This document shows, piece after piece, positions 44,895 to 54,626 of a stretch of DNA of 64,000 bases. Origin of the DNA: Palsa-892 sp035295845 (GTDB lineage Bacteria > Pseudomonadota > Alphaproteobacteria > Rhizobiales > Xanthobacteraceae). The stretch covers positions 124,001-188,000 of the forward strand of contig DATGIF010000028.1 in NCBI GenBank assembly GCA_035295845.1, written 5' to 3'. Position numbers and translations under genes: made by a program. Position 1 is the first letter of the stretch, and each line of letters opens with the position of its first letter. Under the pieces are notes generated by a model. It worked only from the letters and a program-made list of their open reading frames with translations. It ran no database searches and was not told the DNA's origin.

Positions 44895-45823
44895 GCGCCG
44901 CGCCAGACATCGTCATCGACGTCGAGGGGCTGACGAAGTCCTTCGAAGGGCGCCAAGTGGTGCGCAATCTCTCGATGCAGGTGAGGCGCGGCACGATCTT
45001 CGGCTTCCTCGGCCCCAACGGCTCGGGCAAGACCACGACGATACGCATGCTGTGCGGGCTGCTCACGCCCGATAGCGGTCACGGCACCTGCCTCGGCTAC
45101 GACATCCTCACCGATTCCGACAAGATCAAGCGCCAGGTCGGCTACATGACCCAGCGTTTCAGCCTCTACCAGGATCTTTCCGTGCGCGAGAACCTCGAAT
45201 TCGTTGCGCGCATCTTTGGCCTCGCTGAGCCGGAAAAGGCGAGCCGCGAGATGGTCGAGCGTCTCGGCCTGAAAGGGCGCGAGGAGCAGGTGGCGGGCGA
45301 GCTTTCCGGCGGCTGGAAGCAGCGGCTCGCGCTCGGCGCCTGCACGCTGCCGAATCCGCAGCTTCTCCTGCTCGACGAGCCGACCGCCGGCGTCGATCCG
45401 AAGGCGCGGCGCGAGTTCTGGAGCGAGATCCACGCGCTCGCGGGCGAGGGGCTCACCGTGCTCGTCTCAACCCATTACATGGACGAGGCCGAGCGCTGCC
45501 ACGAGATCGCTTACATCGCCTATGGCGAGATTCTCGCCCGCGGCACGGTGGAAGAAGTGATCGAACAGTCGAAGCTCACCACCTACACCGTGAGCGGCGA
45601 CAACCTCGCGCATTTGCAAAGCGATCTCGACGCCAAGCTCGGCGTCGACATGGTGGCGCCGTTCGGCACCAGCCTCCATGTCTCGGGCCGCGACGCCGCG
45701 AAACTGGAAGCCGCGATCAAGCCCTATCGCGCCGACAAAAAGCTCAAATGGGAGCGCACCGAGCCCTCGCTCGAGGACGTGTTCATCGACCTGATGAAGC
45801 AGTCGCGGGACAATTTCCAATGA
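44891..45823 (+). CDS. ABC-2 exporter ATPase (YbhF-like)
   Basis: A 310-residue ATPase. Walker A GPNGSGKTTTIRML, signature LSGGWKQRLALGACTL, Walker B LLLLDEPTAGVDP and switch LVSTHYMDEAERC. The C-terminal extension (about 230-310) is typical of ABC-2 drug and lipid exporters. It overlaps both neighbours by 4 bases. Together with the membrane-fusion protein and permease it resembles the YbhGFSR system of E. coli, which is also TetR-controlled. Confidence 0.94.
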   Translation: MSAAPDIVIDVEGLTKSFEGRQVVRNLSMQVRRGTIFGFLGPNGSGKTTTIRMLCGLLTPDSGHGTCLGYDILTDSDKIKRQVGYMTQRFSLYQDLSVRENLEFVARIFGLAEPEKASREMVERLGLKGREEQVAGELSGGWKQRLALGACTLPNPQLLLLDEPTAGVDPKARREFWSEIHALAGEGLTVLVSTHYMDEAERCHEIAYIAYGEILARGTVEEVIEQSKLTTYTVSGDNLAHLQSDLDAKLGVDMVAPFGTSLHVSGRDAAKLEAAIKPYRADKKLKWERTEPSLEDVFIDLMKQSRDNFQ

Positions 45824-46962
45824 CGATCATGCAACTTTTCCGCTCGGACGGCTTTTGGCGCAAGCTGAAAGCGATGATCCTGAAGGAAGTGTTGCAGCTC
45901 CGCCGCGACCGCGTGACGCTTGCGACCATGATCACGGTGCCGCTGATGCAGCTGATGTTGTTCGGTTACGCGATCAACACCACGCCGCACGACCTGCCGA
46001 CGGCGGTGCTGTTGCAGGAGCGGAGCGACGTCGGCCGCTCGATTCTGGCGGCGCTCGAGAACACCAAATACTTCAAGATCACCCAGCGGGCGCAGAACGT
46101 CGACGAACTCGACCACATGCTCGCCTCCGGCAAGGTTCTGTTCGCGGTCGAAATTCCCGCCAACTTCGAGCGGGCACTCCGGCGCGGCGACAAGCCCGCC
46201 CTTCTCGTCGCCGCCGACGCGACCGACCCGGTCGCCGCGGGCTCCGCGCTCGGCTCGCTGCAGCAGGTGGTGCAGACGGCGCTCAAAAACGACCGCTCCA
46301 TTCCCGATACCGGCGATCCGCCTTTCGAGATCCGCGCGCACGCCCGCTACAATCCGGCCGCGGAGACGCAGCTCAACATCGTGCCGGGTCTCCTCGGCAC
46401 CATCCTCACCATGACCATGCTCATCTTCACGGCGCTGTCGGTAACGCGAGAAACGGAGCGCGGCACCATGGAGAGCTTGTTGTCGATGCCGATCACGCCG
46501 CTCGAGATCATGCTCGGCAAGATCCTGCCCTACGTGCTGATCGGATTCTTCCAGGCGACGCTGATCGTCGGCGCCGGGCTCATCCTGTTCCAGGTGCCGA
46601 TCATCGGCAACGTTTTCCTGCTCGCTTGCCTGACGACACTCTTCATCGCCACCAATCTCGCCATGGGCTACACCTTCTCGACCATCGCCCAGAATCAGTT
46701 GCAGGCGGTGCAGATGGCGATGATGACGTTCCTGCCGTCGATGCTGCTTTCAGGATTCCTGTTTCCCTATGCCGGCATGCCCATCTGGGCGCAGTATCTC
46801 GGGGAGATCTTCCCGCTCACGCATTTCATCCGCATCGCCCGCTCGGTAATGCTGAAGGGCTCGACGCTCATCGACCTTCACTATGACGCCTTGATGCTGT
46901 TCATCCTGATGCTGGTGGCGATGGGGATCGCGGTGACGCGCTTCCGGCGGACGCTCGACTAA
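45820..46962 (+). CDS. ABC-2 exporter permease (YbhS/YbhR-like)
   Basis: A 380-residue ABC-2 permease. One N-terminal helix (ATMITVPLMQLMLFGYAI), a large periplasmic domain of about 140 residues, then five helices; the conserved segment TRETERGTMESLLSMPITPLE precedes the core. I chose the ATG at 45820, overlapping the ATPase stop. Only one permease is encoded, so it should act as a homodimer, unlike the YbhS-YbhR pair. The operon ends here; a palindromic repeat follows 13 bases later. Confidence 0.93.
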   Translation: MTIMQLFRSDGFWRKLKAMILKEVLQLRRDRVTLATMITVPLMQLMLFGYAINTTPHDLPTAVLLQERSDVGRSILAALENTKYFKITQRAQNVDELDHMLASGKVLFAVEIPANFERALRRGDKPALLVAADATDPVAAGSALGSLQQVVQTALKNDRSIPDTGDPPFEIRAHARYNPAAETQLNIVPGLLGTILTMTMLIFTALSVTRETERGTMESLLSMPITPLEIMLGKILPYVLIGFFQATLIVGAGLILFQVPIIGNVFLLACLTTLFIATNLAMGYTFSTIAQNQLQAVQMAMMTFLPSMLLSGFLFPYAGMPIWAQYLGEIFPLTHFIRIARSVMLKGSTLIDLHYDALMLFILMLVAMGIAVTRFRRTLD

Positions 46963-46975
46963 CGATTTTACCGAA

Positions 46976-47020
46976 GCAGGATCTTTTCCGAAAACCGGTT
47001 CCCACTTTTCGGGATCATGC
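46976..47020. repeat. Dispersed palindromic intergenic repeat (copy 2)
   Basis: Shares TTCCGAAAACCGGTTCCC and CACTTTTCGGGATCATGC with the element at 18386-18434, with slightly degenerate outer arms (GCAGGATC instead of GCATGATC). It lies between two converging genes and covers the last codons of the DUF72 gene, so here it may also act as the transcription end. Confidence 0.75.
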
Positions 47021-47818
47021 TTTGAGCCGCTCGATCAGCGCCATGGCGGCGGCCGGCGCTCGGACTTTTCCCTCGCGGATGAAATAGACGAAGACGTCGC
47101 GCGGCACGGGCTTTGGCTTTTTCGAATCCACATTCGGGAGATCGGCGGGGGCCTCGCCTTTCGCCCACAGGCGAACCCGCTTGGCCCATTGACCGAGCGC
47201 CTTCTCCGGGTAGCCGGACGCAACCGAATCCTTTCCCTTTTGCAGCCGCGCATAGACGAAGTCGCCGGTGATGTCGGCGATGGCGGGATAGACCGCGTGC
47301 TCCGCGAAGACGACCGGAATCGAATATTCGCGCAGAAGCGCAATGAAATCGGGCACGCAAAAGCTTTCGTGCCGGACCTCGACCACGTGGCGCAATGTTT
47401 TACTGCCGTGTTTTTTGGGCAAGAGCTTGAGAAAGGCGCCAAAATCGGCCTTGTCGAATTTCTTCGCAGGCGTGAATTGCCACAACACGGGGCCGAGCCG
47501 GTCGCCCAATTCGAGCACGCCGGAGGCGAAGAAGCGCTCGATCGAGTCGCCGGCTTCCGCGAGCACGCGGCGATTGGTGGCGAAACGCGGTCCTTTCAGG
47601 GAAAAGACAAAACCGTCCGGAACCATTTTTGCCCATTTGCGAAACGTCTCGGGCTTCTGCGAACCGTAGAAGGTCGAGTTGATCTCGATACTGGTGAGCC
47701 GCTCGCCGGCATAGGCGAGTTCTTTCGCTTGCGGCAAGCCTTTCGGATAGAAGACCCCGCGCCAGGGCGCGAAGTTCCAGCCGCCGATGCCGACATAGAT
47801 GTTGCCGTGGCTTGCCAT
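47015..47818 (-). CDS. DUF72 family protein
   Basis: A 267-residue TIM-barrel-like protein: NIYVGIGGWNFAPWRGVFYP, TSIEINSTFYGSQKPETFRK and LGPVLWQFTPAKKFDKADF, as in the YecE/DUF72 family, whose biochemical role is unknown. RHVVEVRHESFCVPDF and FVYARLQKGKDSVASGY hold the charged residues near the barrel mouth. The ATG at 47818 fits the family; longer forms upstream are not supported. The last few residues lie inside the palindromic repeat. Confidence 0.87.
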   Translation of the reverse strand: MASHGNIYVGIGGWNFAPWRGVFYPKGLPQAKELAYAGERLTSIEINSTFYGSQKPETFRKWAKMVPDGFVFSLKGPRFATNRRVLAEAGDSIERFFASGVLELGDRLGPVLWQFTPAKKFDKADFGAFLKLLPKKHGSKTLRHVVEVRHESFCVPDFIALLREYSIPVVFAEHAVYPAIADITGDFVYARLQKGKDSVASGYPEKALGQWAKRVRLWAKGEAPADLPNVDSKKPKPVPRDVFVYFIREGKVRAPAAAMALIERLKA

Positions 47819-47989
47819 GCCAAAGGCGTATCGCGATCGCCGTCGCAGTTCAATTTTCAAATTGGCGGACGGCCCGCGGGCTCGCGCCGGAATCCGCATT
47901 TCAGCCATGCGCGCGGCAACGTGCGCCTTCGGCCGCCGCGTGGCATAAGCGCCCTGTAATCGAGTTTTGCACGAAAACGGGAGGTTCAT

Positions 47990-48913
47990 TTGCGAGTTGC
48001 AGTGATGGCGACCGGGGCGCTGGGCGGTTATTTCGGCGGCAGGCTCGCCGAGGCAGGACATGAGGTCTTCTTCATCGCGCGCGGGGCGAATTTGGCCGCG
48101 ATCCGCAAGAACGGCCTCAAGGTCGAAAGCCCCGTCGGCAATATTCACATCAAGGCGCCGAAGGCGACCGACAATCCGAAGGAGATCGGCGAGGTCGATC
48201 TCGTCCTCTTCGCCGTGAAGCTCTGGGACGTGGAAAAATCGGGCGAAGCGTCGAAGCCCCTGATCGGCAAGAACACGCGGCTCGTTTCCATGCTGAACGG
48301 GATCGACAGCGTCGAGCGGCTCGTGCCGATCCTCGGCAAAGACGTGGTCGCCGCGGCGCCAACGGTGATTTCCGCGGTCATTTCGGCGCCCGGCGTGATC
48401 GTGCACAAGAATCCGTTCGCGAGTTTCCGCTGCGGTTTTCTTGACGGCCGCGACGACGCGCGGCTTTCGGCACTCGTGGATGAAATCAAGGCGGCGAAGA
48501 TCGACGCCGCCTTCTCGAAGACCATCGAGAAGGAATTATGGGAAAAATTCATCTTCATCGTCGGCATGTCGGGCGCGACCGCGAGCATGCGCTCCACCGT
48601 CGGACCGATCCGCGACGACCCGGACACCTTCGCGGTCCTGCAAGCGCTCATGCGCGAGGTGGAGGCGGTAGGCACCGCCAAGGGCGTTCCGCTGAAGGGC
48701 GCGGCGGAGAGCCGGATTGCGCTTACCAAGGGCCTGCCGCCGACGATCAAGGCGTCGATGCTCGAGGATCTCGAGCGCGGCAACCGGCTCGAGACCGATT
48801 GGCTGCAGGGTAAGGTGGTCGAACTCGGCCGCGCCCTCTCCGTACCGACGCCCGTGAACCGTGACGTCTATGCGGTGCTGAAGCTGCACCGGATGGGGAA
48901 GGGCGCGGCGTAG
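47990..48913 (+). CDS. Ketopantoate-reductase-family protein (PanE/ApbA-like)
   Basis: A 307-residue NADPH-dependent reductase. The N-terminal Rossmann loop is VMATGALGGYFGGRLAEAG, with alanine in place of the first glycine of the classic motif, which is seen in some relatives. KLWDVEK and the helical C-terminal domain (ELWEKFIFIVGMSGATA, TSMRST-like region) follow. The start is TTG with GGGAGG 5 bases upstream. Several such genes exist in rhizobial genomes, so a role in pantothenate synthesis is uncertain. A bidirectional terminator separates it from groEL. Confidence 0.83.
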   Translation: MRVAVMATGALGGYFGGRLAEAGHEVFFIARGANLAAIRKNGLKVESPVGNIHIKAPKATDNPKEIGEVDLVLFAVKLWDVEKSGEASKPLIGKNTRLVSMLNGIDSVERLVPILGKDVVAAAPTVISAVISAPGVIVHKNPFASFRCGFLDGRDDARLSALVDEIKAAKIDAAFSKTIEKELWEKFIFIVGMSGATASMRSTVGPIRDDPDTFAVLQALMREVEAVGTAKGVPLKGAAESRIALTKGLPPTIKASMLEDLERGNRLETDWLQGKVVELGRALSVPTPVNRDVYAVLKLHRMGKGAA

Positions 48914-48923
48914 CCGCAAAAGA

Positions 48924-48951
48924 AAAGGCCCGGGAGAAATCCCGGGCCTTT
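48924..48951. terminator. Bidirectional terminator between the reductase gene and groEL
   Basis: AAAGGCCCGGGA pairs with TCCCGGGCCTTT around GAAA, a 12-bp perfect stem; A runs precede it and T runs follow it. Confidence 0.85.
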
Positions 48952-48973
48952 CGGTTTTATTGAGCGCGGGGAC

Positions 48974-50614
<1,641 letters not shown>

Positions 50615-50641
50615 TGTTGCAACTCCGTTTCAATTCGATTT

Positions 50642-50956
50642 TCAGGCGGCCCGCTTCGCGGAGCCTGTCTTTTCGATGACGCCCATGATGTCGGACTCCT
50701 TCATGATCAGGAGTTCCTCGCCATCAATCTTGACTTCGGTGCCGGACCACTTGCCGAACAGCACATGGTCGCCCTTCTTGACGTCGATCGGGATCAGCTT
50801 GCCGTTCTCATCGCGGCCGCCGGGGCCAACGGCGATCACTTCGCCTTCCTGCGGCTTCTCTTTTGCGGTGTCCGGAATGATGATGCCGCCCGGGGTCTTC
50901 TCATCCGCATTGATGCGGCGGACCACGACCCGGTCGTGTAGTGGCCGAAATTTCAT
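50642..50956 (-). CDS. groES: GroES co-chaperonin
   Basis: A 104-residue GroES. MKFRPLHDRVVVRRINADEK opens it; GGIIIPDTAKEKPQEGEVIA is the mobile loop, and GDHVLFGKWSGTEVK follows. It is first of the groES-groEL operon. Upstream is a CIRCE operator overlapping a promoter at 51074-51103, so HrcA repression and heat induction are expected. Confidence 0.98.
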   Translation of the reverse strand: MKFRPLHDRVVVRRINADEKTPGGIIIPDTAKEKPQEGEVIAVGPGGRDENGKLIPIDVKKGDHVLFGKWSGTEVKIDGEELLIMKESDIMGVIEKTGSAKRAA

Positions 50957-51303
50957 TGGATGTCCTCCAAGACTCTGATTTTCAAGCGTTTTAGAAAAAA
51001 CGCGCCGGTCGCCCCGCCGCGTCTAACGGGCAGATAGGGGCCTGCCCGCTGCCTTCAAGAGGCTGATAAAAATTTTCTAGCACTCAATGCTCATGAGTGA
51101 CAAGACGCCGCAAGCGGCTGAAAAACTTGAATTTTTTTGAAGAGGGTAAACGCGGCCGAAGCCTGGTGGCAGGCCGCTGTCAGCAATCGCCCTGGCTCGC
51201 TGCTAATGCCTTGGAACCACACAATAAATTCAATGTTTAAGCTTGTGCTCAGAAGCCTGGCGCAGACTATTGGAGGTCGGGCGCGAACATTCGGAGGGTC
51301 GGG
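50957..51303. other. Intergenic region between groES and usg
   Basis: 347 bases. It holds the groES leader, with a CGGGCAG/CTGCCCG hairpin near 51028-51050, and the CIRCE/promoter element at 51074-51103. In the remaining 200 bases up to the usg start I see no gene. Confidence 0.6.
51074..51103 (-). promoter_or_regulatory. groESL promoter with CIRCE operator
   Basis: CTAGCACTC-9-GAGTGACAA (51077-51103) matches CIRCE (TTAGCACTC-9-GAGTGCTAA) at 8 and 7 of 9 positions in the two arms. On the minus strand TTGTCA and TAGAAA lie 18 bases apart at its edges, so HrcA binding would block the promoter. Confidence 0.85.
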
Positions 51304-51573
51304 ATGATCTCTGAGGATTTCCGCAAACAGCTTGAGGGCTACGGTCTCACCACGGCGAAAATTCTCTACCGTCTGCCGGACCATCCGCGGTTCCTGCAAA
51401 CCTTTGTCTGGCAGGACTACGATCTTTTCCCGAAATTTCCGGCGCTGATCAAATTTCTCGACTTCTGGCGGCGCGAGCTCGAAGGGCCGCTTCACTCGGT
51501 GACGGTCGCCCACGCGCGGCTCATCCGCCCGTCGGAATTCCGCGCGGTGAGCGGCGAGTTCTACTTGAACTGA
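51304..51573 (+). CDS. usg: Usg family protein
   Basis: An 89-residue small cytoplasmic protein. DFRKQLEGYGLTTAKILYRL and HPRFLQTFVWQDYDLFPKFP, then FLDFWRRELEGPLHSVTVAH, match the Usg family named from the Caulobacter trp region, of unknown function. GGAGG lies 7 bases before the ATG. It is divergent from groES and converges on the DUF899 gene, 7 bases away at the 3' ends. Confidence 0.85.
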   Translation: MISEDFRKQLEGYGLTTAKILYRLPDHPRFLQTFVWQDYDLFPKFPALIKFLDFWRRELEGPLHSVTVAHARLIRPSEFRAVSGEFYLN

Positions 51574-51580
51574 GCGCAGC

Positions 51581-52315
51581 TTAGACGCCGTAGTTCAACC
51601 TTGGTCTCCAGTCCTTGCCGCGCCCCTCGGGCGTGAGATCCAGCAGATTCCATAGCGGCCAGATCATGTCGATGTGGCGGTTGTCCTGCCCTGCTTCGTG
51701 GGGGGCGAAGAGCAGTTCGGTGCCGTAGAAGTGGTGGATCTTGCCGCCCTTCTTCACGAACACGTTCAGCATCGGCCGCTGCCCGCCGTCGGCCGACTCG
51801 CCGAAATAGTCGCGGTTGAAGCTGTTCTTCGCCGATGAAAGAAGCCGCAAGCCGCGCCAGCCGCGGTCGCGGGCGTAGGCGCGGATGCGCTCGATCGGCG
51901 ATTTCGCGACGACGGCAAAGCTCACGCGCTGGAAGACGTGCTTCGTCTCGCCGTCCATGGCGTCAAGCATCGAGGTGCACATCGGGCAGGCATCGCTCGT
52001 GGGCCCGTACATGAAATTGTAAACGACGAGGGTCGGCTTGTCGCCGAAGAGCTCGGAGAGCTTCACGCGGCGCGTCTCGCCGTCCTTTATCTCCTCGAAG
52101 ACGTAGTCGTCGGGGACGGCGCCGCCGGCCGGCAGCTTGCGGCGAAGGGCGGCGACCCGCTCGACCTCGCGGCGAAGGCCGACTTCCGCTTTGAGCAGCG
52201 CGTTGCGCGCACTACGGTAATTAGCGCTCTCGTTGGGAAAGCGCCCGCCGCGCGGGGCTGCCTGCTTCTTCGCGCCGTTTTTCCTGGCCGGTTTTTTCGC
52301 CGCTGTCTTCGCCAT
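51581..52315 (-). CDS. DUF899 thioredoxin-fold protein
   Basis: A 244-residue protein. The N-terminus is lysine- and alanine-rich (MAKTAAKKPARKNGAKKQAA), then VERVAALRRKLPAGGAVPDD, a conserved DUF899 region. The thioredoxin-like core carries the cysteine pair in SDACPMCTSMLDAMDG. IHHFYGTELLFAP and DMIWPLWNLLDLTPEGRG are also typical. The family is often called a dithiol-disulphide isomerase, with no defined reaction. Upstream is a divergent gene and a 10-bp inverted repeat that could be an operator. Confidence 0.85.
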   Translation of the reverse strand: MAKTAAKKPARKNGAKKQAAPRGGRFPNESANYRSARNALLKAEVGLRREVERVAALRRKLPAGGAVPDDYVFEEIKDGETRRVKLSELFGDKPTLVVYNFMYGPTSDACPMCTSMLDAMDGETKHVFQRVSFAVVAKSPIERIRAYARDRGWRGLRLLSSAKNSFNRDYFGESADGGQRPMLNVFVKKGGKIHHFYGTELLFAPHEAGQDNRHIDMIWPLWNLLDLTPEGRGKDWRPRLNYGV

Positions 52316-52335
52316 GGGTTTCTCCTCGGCTGTGA

Positions 52336-52371
52336 GAGAGAATGGAGAATAACGTCTGGCGCCATTCTCTC
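52336..52371. promoter_or_regulatory. Inverted repeat in a divergent promoter region
   Basis: GAGAGAATGG and CCATTCTCTC, perfect over 10 bases with a 16-base spacer, lie 21 bases upstream of the DUF899 start and 54 bases before the cyclophilin-fold gene. The size and place suit a dimeric regulator, but no adjacent regulator gene exists. Confidence 0.45.
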
Positions 52372-52424
52372 CTGCGTGGCAATTTGATCCAGCCTAAGAA
52401 ACATTCATGACAAGAGGATGTTCC

Positions 52425-52796
52425 ATGCGGGTCCGTTTCGACATGGGCAATATCTCGCTCGAAGCCGAATTGCTCGACACGCCGACGGCGAAAGCGATCG
52501 CGGCGAAGCTGCCGCTCTCCTCCGAAGCCATGATCTGGGGCGAGGAGATTTATTTCGAAATTCCGGTGAAGGCTGCGCGCGAGAAGGACGCCAAGGCCGT
52601 GGTTACGCCCGGCGAGATCGCCTACTGGCCGGACGGCCACGCGATCGCCATTGGCTTCGGCCGCACGCCGATTTCGCAGGGGGATGAGACGCGGCTTGCC
52701 TCGCCTTGCAACATCTGGGCAAAGGCGCTCGGCGATGTGAAAGCGTTGAAGAGCGTGCGCGCGGGGGCGAAGATCGAGGTCAGGAAGATCGCGTAA
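52425..52796 (+). CDS. Cyclophilin-fold protein (DUF369-like)
   Basis: A 123-residue protein. MRVRFDMGNISLEAELLDTP then AIAAKLPLSSEAMIWGEEIY and PGEIAYWPDGHAIAIGFGRTP match the small cyclophilin-like fold family (COG2164-type). Proline-isomerase activity has not been generally shown for this group. The ATG at 52425 was chosen for its upstream AGAGGA. The last 17 bases overlap the end of the converging membrane-protein gene. Confidence 0.78.
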   Translation: MRVRFDMGNISLEAELLDTPTAKAIAAKLPLSSEAMIWGEEIYFEIPVKAAREKDAKAVVTPGEIAYWPDGHAIAIGFGRTPISQGDETRLASPCNIWAKALGDVKALKSVRAGAKIEVRKIA

Positions 52797-53451
52797 CGGC
52801 GTCGTCAATCGCCTCGCGATGGCGGTCGACCCACCACGCCCAGACCACCATGATTAAGGTCGAGAGCCCGCCCCAAGCGAGCACGGTCGGATTGGGAGGC
52901 GGCGGCGTTAGAACCGTCGACAGATACAGCGACACGATAAACGCGATCAGCGCATAGAGGCCCCAGGCGCCGACGGCGTCTTTGGCGCGCGTCGCCCGCA
53001 TATACAAAAATAGGCCGGCGCCGAAGAACAGGAATTCGAGCGCGAGCGTGCCTGCCATTGAATTCCAGACGCCGAGTCCGTATTTCGGGCCGCCGGGAAA
53101 CAGCGGCAGGTCCGGCCGGTGCACGATCACGTCGAGAAGCCAGTGGCTGAGCACGACGAAGCCGACGAGCGCGCCGACCTGCCAGTCGCGCGTCACGAAG
53201 CCATAAACAAGGTTGAAAGCGAGCGCCCATAGAATCGCGAACAAAAGGCTGTGCGAATAGGGATAGAAGACGAAATCGAAGGGCGACATGCGCATCAAGC
53301 CGGGCGCAATCCGCACGATCTCGATATTGGCGAGCACAAGCACGGGCCAGACAAGATCGAGCCACATGGTGGCGAGAAAAAAGACGCCGAGCGAAGCGCG
53401 CGGAGCCGCCGCCTTGGCGGCAAACGCGACACCATGATGGCCGATAAACAT
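52780..53451 (-). CDS. Polytopic membrane protein, metal-dependent-hydrolase-like
   Basis: A 223-residue protein with about six or seven hydrophobic segments. MFIGHHGVAFAAKAAAP at the N-terminus, YPYSHSLLFAILWAL and LSHWLLDVIVHRPDLPLFPG contain the histidine and aspartate residues of membrane hydrolases of the YdjM-like group. I chose the ATG at 53451; a longer form would reach into the promoter of the divergent importer operon. The function is unproven. It overlaps the cyclophilin-fold gene by 17 bases, 3' to 3'. Confidence 0.72.
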   Translation of the reverse strand: MFIGHHGVAFAAKAAAPRASLGVFFLATMWLDLVWPVLVLANIEIVRIAPGLMRMSPFDFVFYPYSHSLLFAILWALAFNLVYGFVTRDWQVGALVGFVVLSHWLLDVIVHRPDLPLFPGGPKYGLGVWNSMAGTLALEFLFFGAGLFLYMRATRAKDAVGAWGLYALIAFIVSLYLSTVLTPPPPNPTVLAWGGLSTLIMVVWAWWVDRHREAIDDAVTRSS

Positions 53452-53604
53452 CGGCGCACTATAAGGGCATTCGCGGCCGCATAACACGCCGTGTCTGGGT
53501 GAAAAGAGCGTATCCACAAAGAGCGATTGCAAGAGCGGGCGCGGGGGGATAAGCGTCGCCCTCGCGCGCGGGGCGCTTACGGCTTCGCATCATCGAGGTG
53601 TTGC

Positions 53605-54624
53605 ATGCATCTTTTCCGCACGCTTGGTGCCGCCGCCGCTTTTGTGCTGGCGGGGCTGCACGCCGCATCAGCGCAAACGACGACGACGATCCGTCTCGGC
53701 TACATCCCTGTGATGGGCGTGGCGCAGGTCTTCGTTGCCGATGGCGAGGGCTGGTTCAAGGAAAAAGGCCTCGACGTCAAATTCGCGAGTTTCGAGTCCG
53801 GTCCCAACATGATCCAGGCGCTCGCCTCGGGCACGCTCGACGTCTACGTCGCGGGGCTCGCGCCGCTATTGGTCGCGCGTGCCAAGGGCCAGGACGTGCG
53901 CGTGGTGGCGGCGACTGTGGTGGAGGAAATGGGTGTTGCGGCAGGGCCGGCGCTGGCGCCCTTCTTTAACGGCGGCAAAGGCACGGCGGCGGGCTTCAAG
54001 GCGTTCCACGAAAAAATGGGGCAGCCCGCGAAGCTCGCGACGCAGCCGATCGGCTCCGGTCCCAACGCCACGCTGCAATACTGGCTGTGGGAACAACTGA
54101 AAGTCGACCGCGCCGATGTCCAGATCATCGAAATGGGCATCGATGCGACGCAGCGCGCGATTCTCACCGGCGCGGTCGAAGGCGGCAACATCCGCGAGCC
54201 CGCGCTTACCATTGCCCAGAAGGTGAACCCGAACATCAAGCTGGTGGCGACCGGCGCCGACATGTTTCCGAATTTCCCCGGCGTCGTCGTTGCGGTGTCC
54301 GGCGCATTCGCCGACAAGAATCCGAAGGCGGTCGAAGACCTCGTCCGCCTCGTGATCCGTGCGACGAAGTTGCTGCAGACCGATCCCGCGCGCGCCGCAC
54401 CCAATGTCGGCGTCGGGCTCGGCCGGGGGCTCGTGCCCAACGACATTATTCTCACCGCGCTGAAGTCGCCGCAGACGCACTTCACTTCCGACCCGCGCCC
54501 GATCATCGAGCCGACCGCGAAACTGCAGGATTATCAGGTCAAGATCGGCGCGCTCGCGAAGGCCATATCGCTTGACGGCCTGTTCGCGGTCGACGTTTAC
54601 ACGCGGGCGGCCGCCGGCAACTGA
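53605..54624 (+). CDS. SsuA/NMT1-like ABC transporter substrate-binding protein
   Basis: A 339-residue exported receptor. Signal peptide MHLFRTLGAAAAFVLAGLHA then ASAQ; mature domain begins TTTTIRLGYIPVMGVAQVFV. EGWFKEKGLDVKFASFESGP and ALASGTLDVYVAGLAPLLVA are hallmarks of the SsuA/ThiY-like fold. GAGGTG lies 5 bases before the ATG. It heads a three-gene importer operon. The ligand could be a sulphonate, pyrimidine or aromatic acid; none is favoured by neighbours. Confidence 0.9.
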   Translation: MHLFRTLGAAAAFVLAGLHAASAQTTTTIRLGYIPVMGVAQVFVADGEGWFKEKGLDVKFASFESGPNMIQALASGTLDVYVAGLAPLLVARAKGQDVRVVAATVVEEMGVAAGPALAPFFNGGKGTAAGFKAFHEKMGQPAKLATQPIGSGPNATLQYWLWEQLKVDRADVQIIEMGIDATQRAILTGAVEGGNIREPALTIAQKVNPNIKLVATGADMFPNFPGVVVAVSGAFADKNPKAVEDLVRLVIRATKLLQTDPARAAPNVGVGLGRGLVPNDIILTALKSPQTHFTSDPRPIIEPTAKLQDYQVKIGALAKAISLDGLFAVDVYTRAAAGN

Positions 54625-54626
54625 CG

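Noticed and set aside
53452..53604. TPP or other riboswitch ahead of the SsuA-like importer
   Set aside because: No conserved thi-box-like or other recognisable riboswitch core was seen in this 153-base divergent region.
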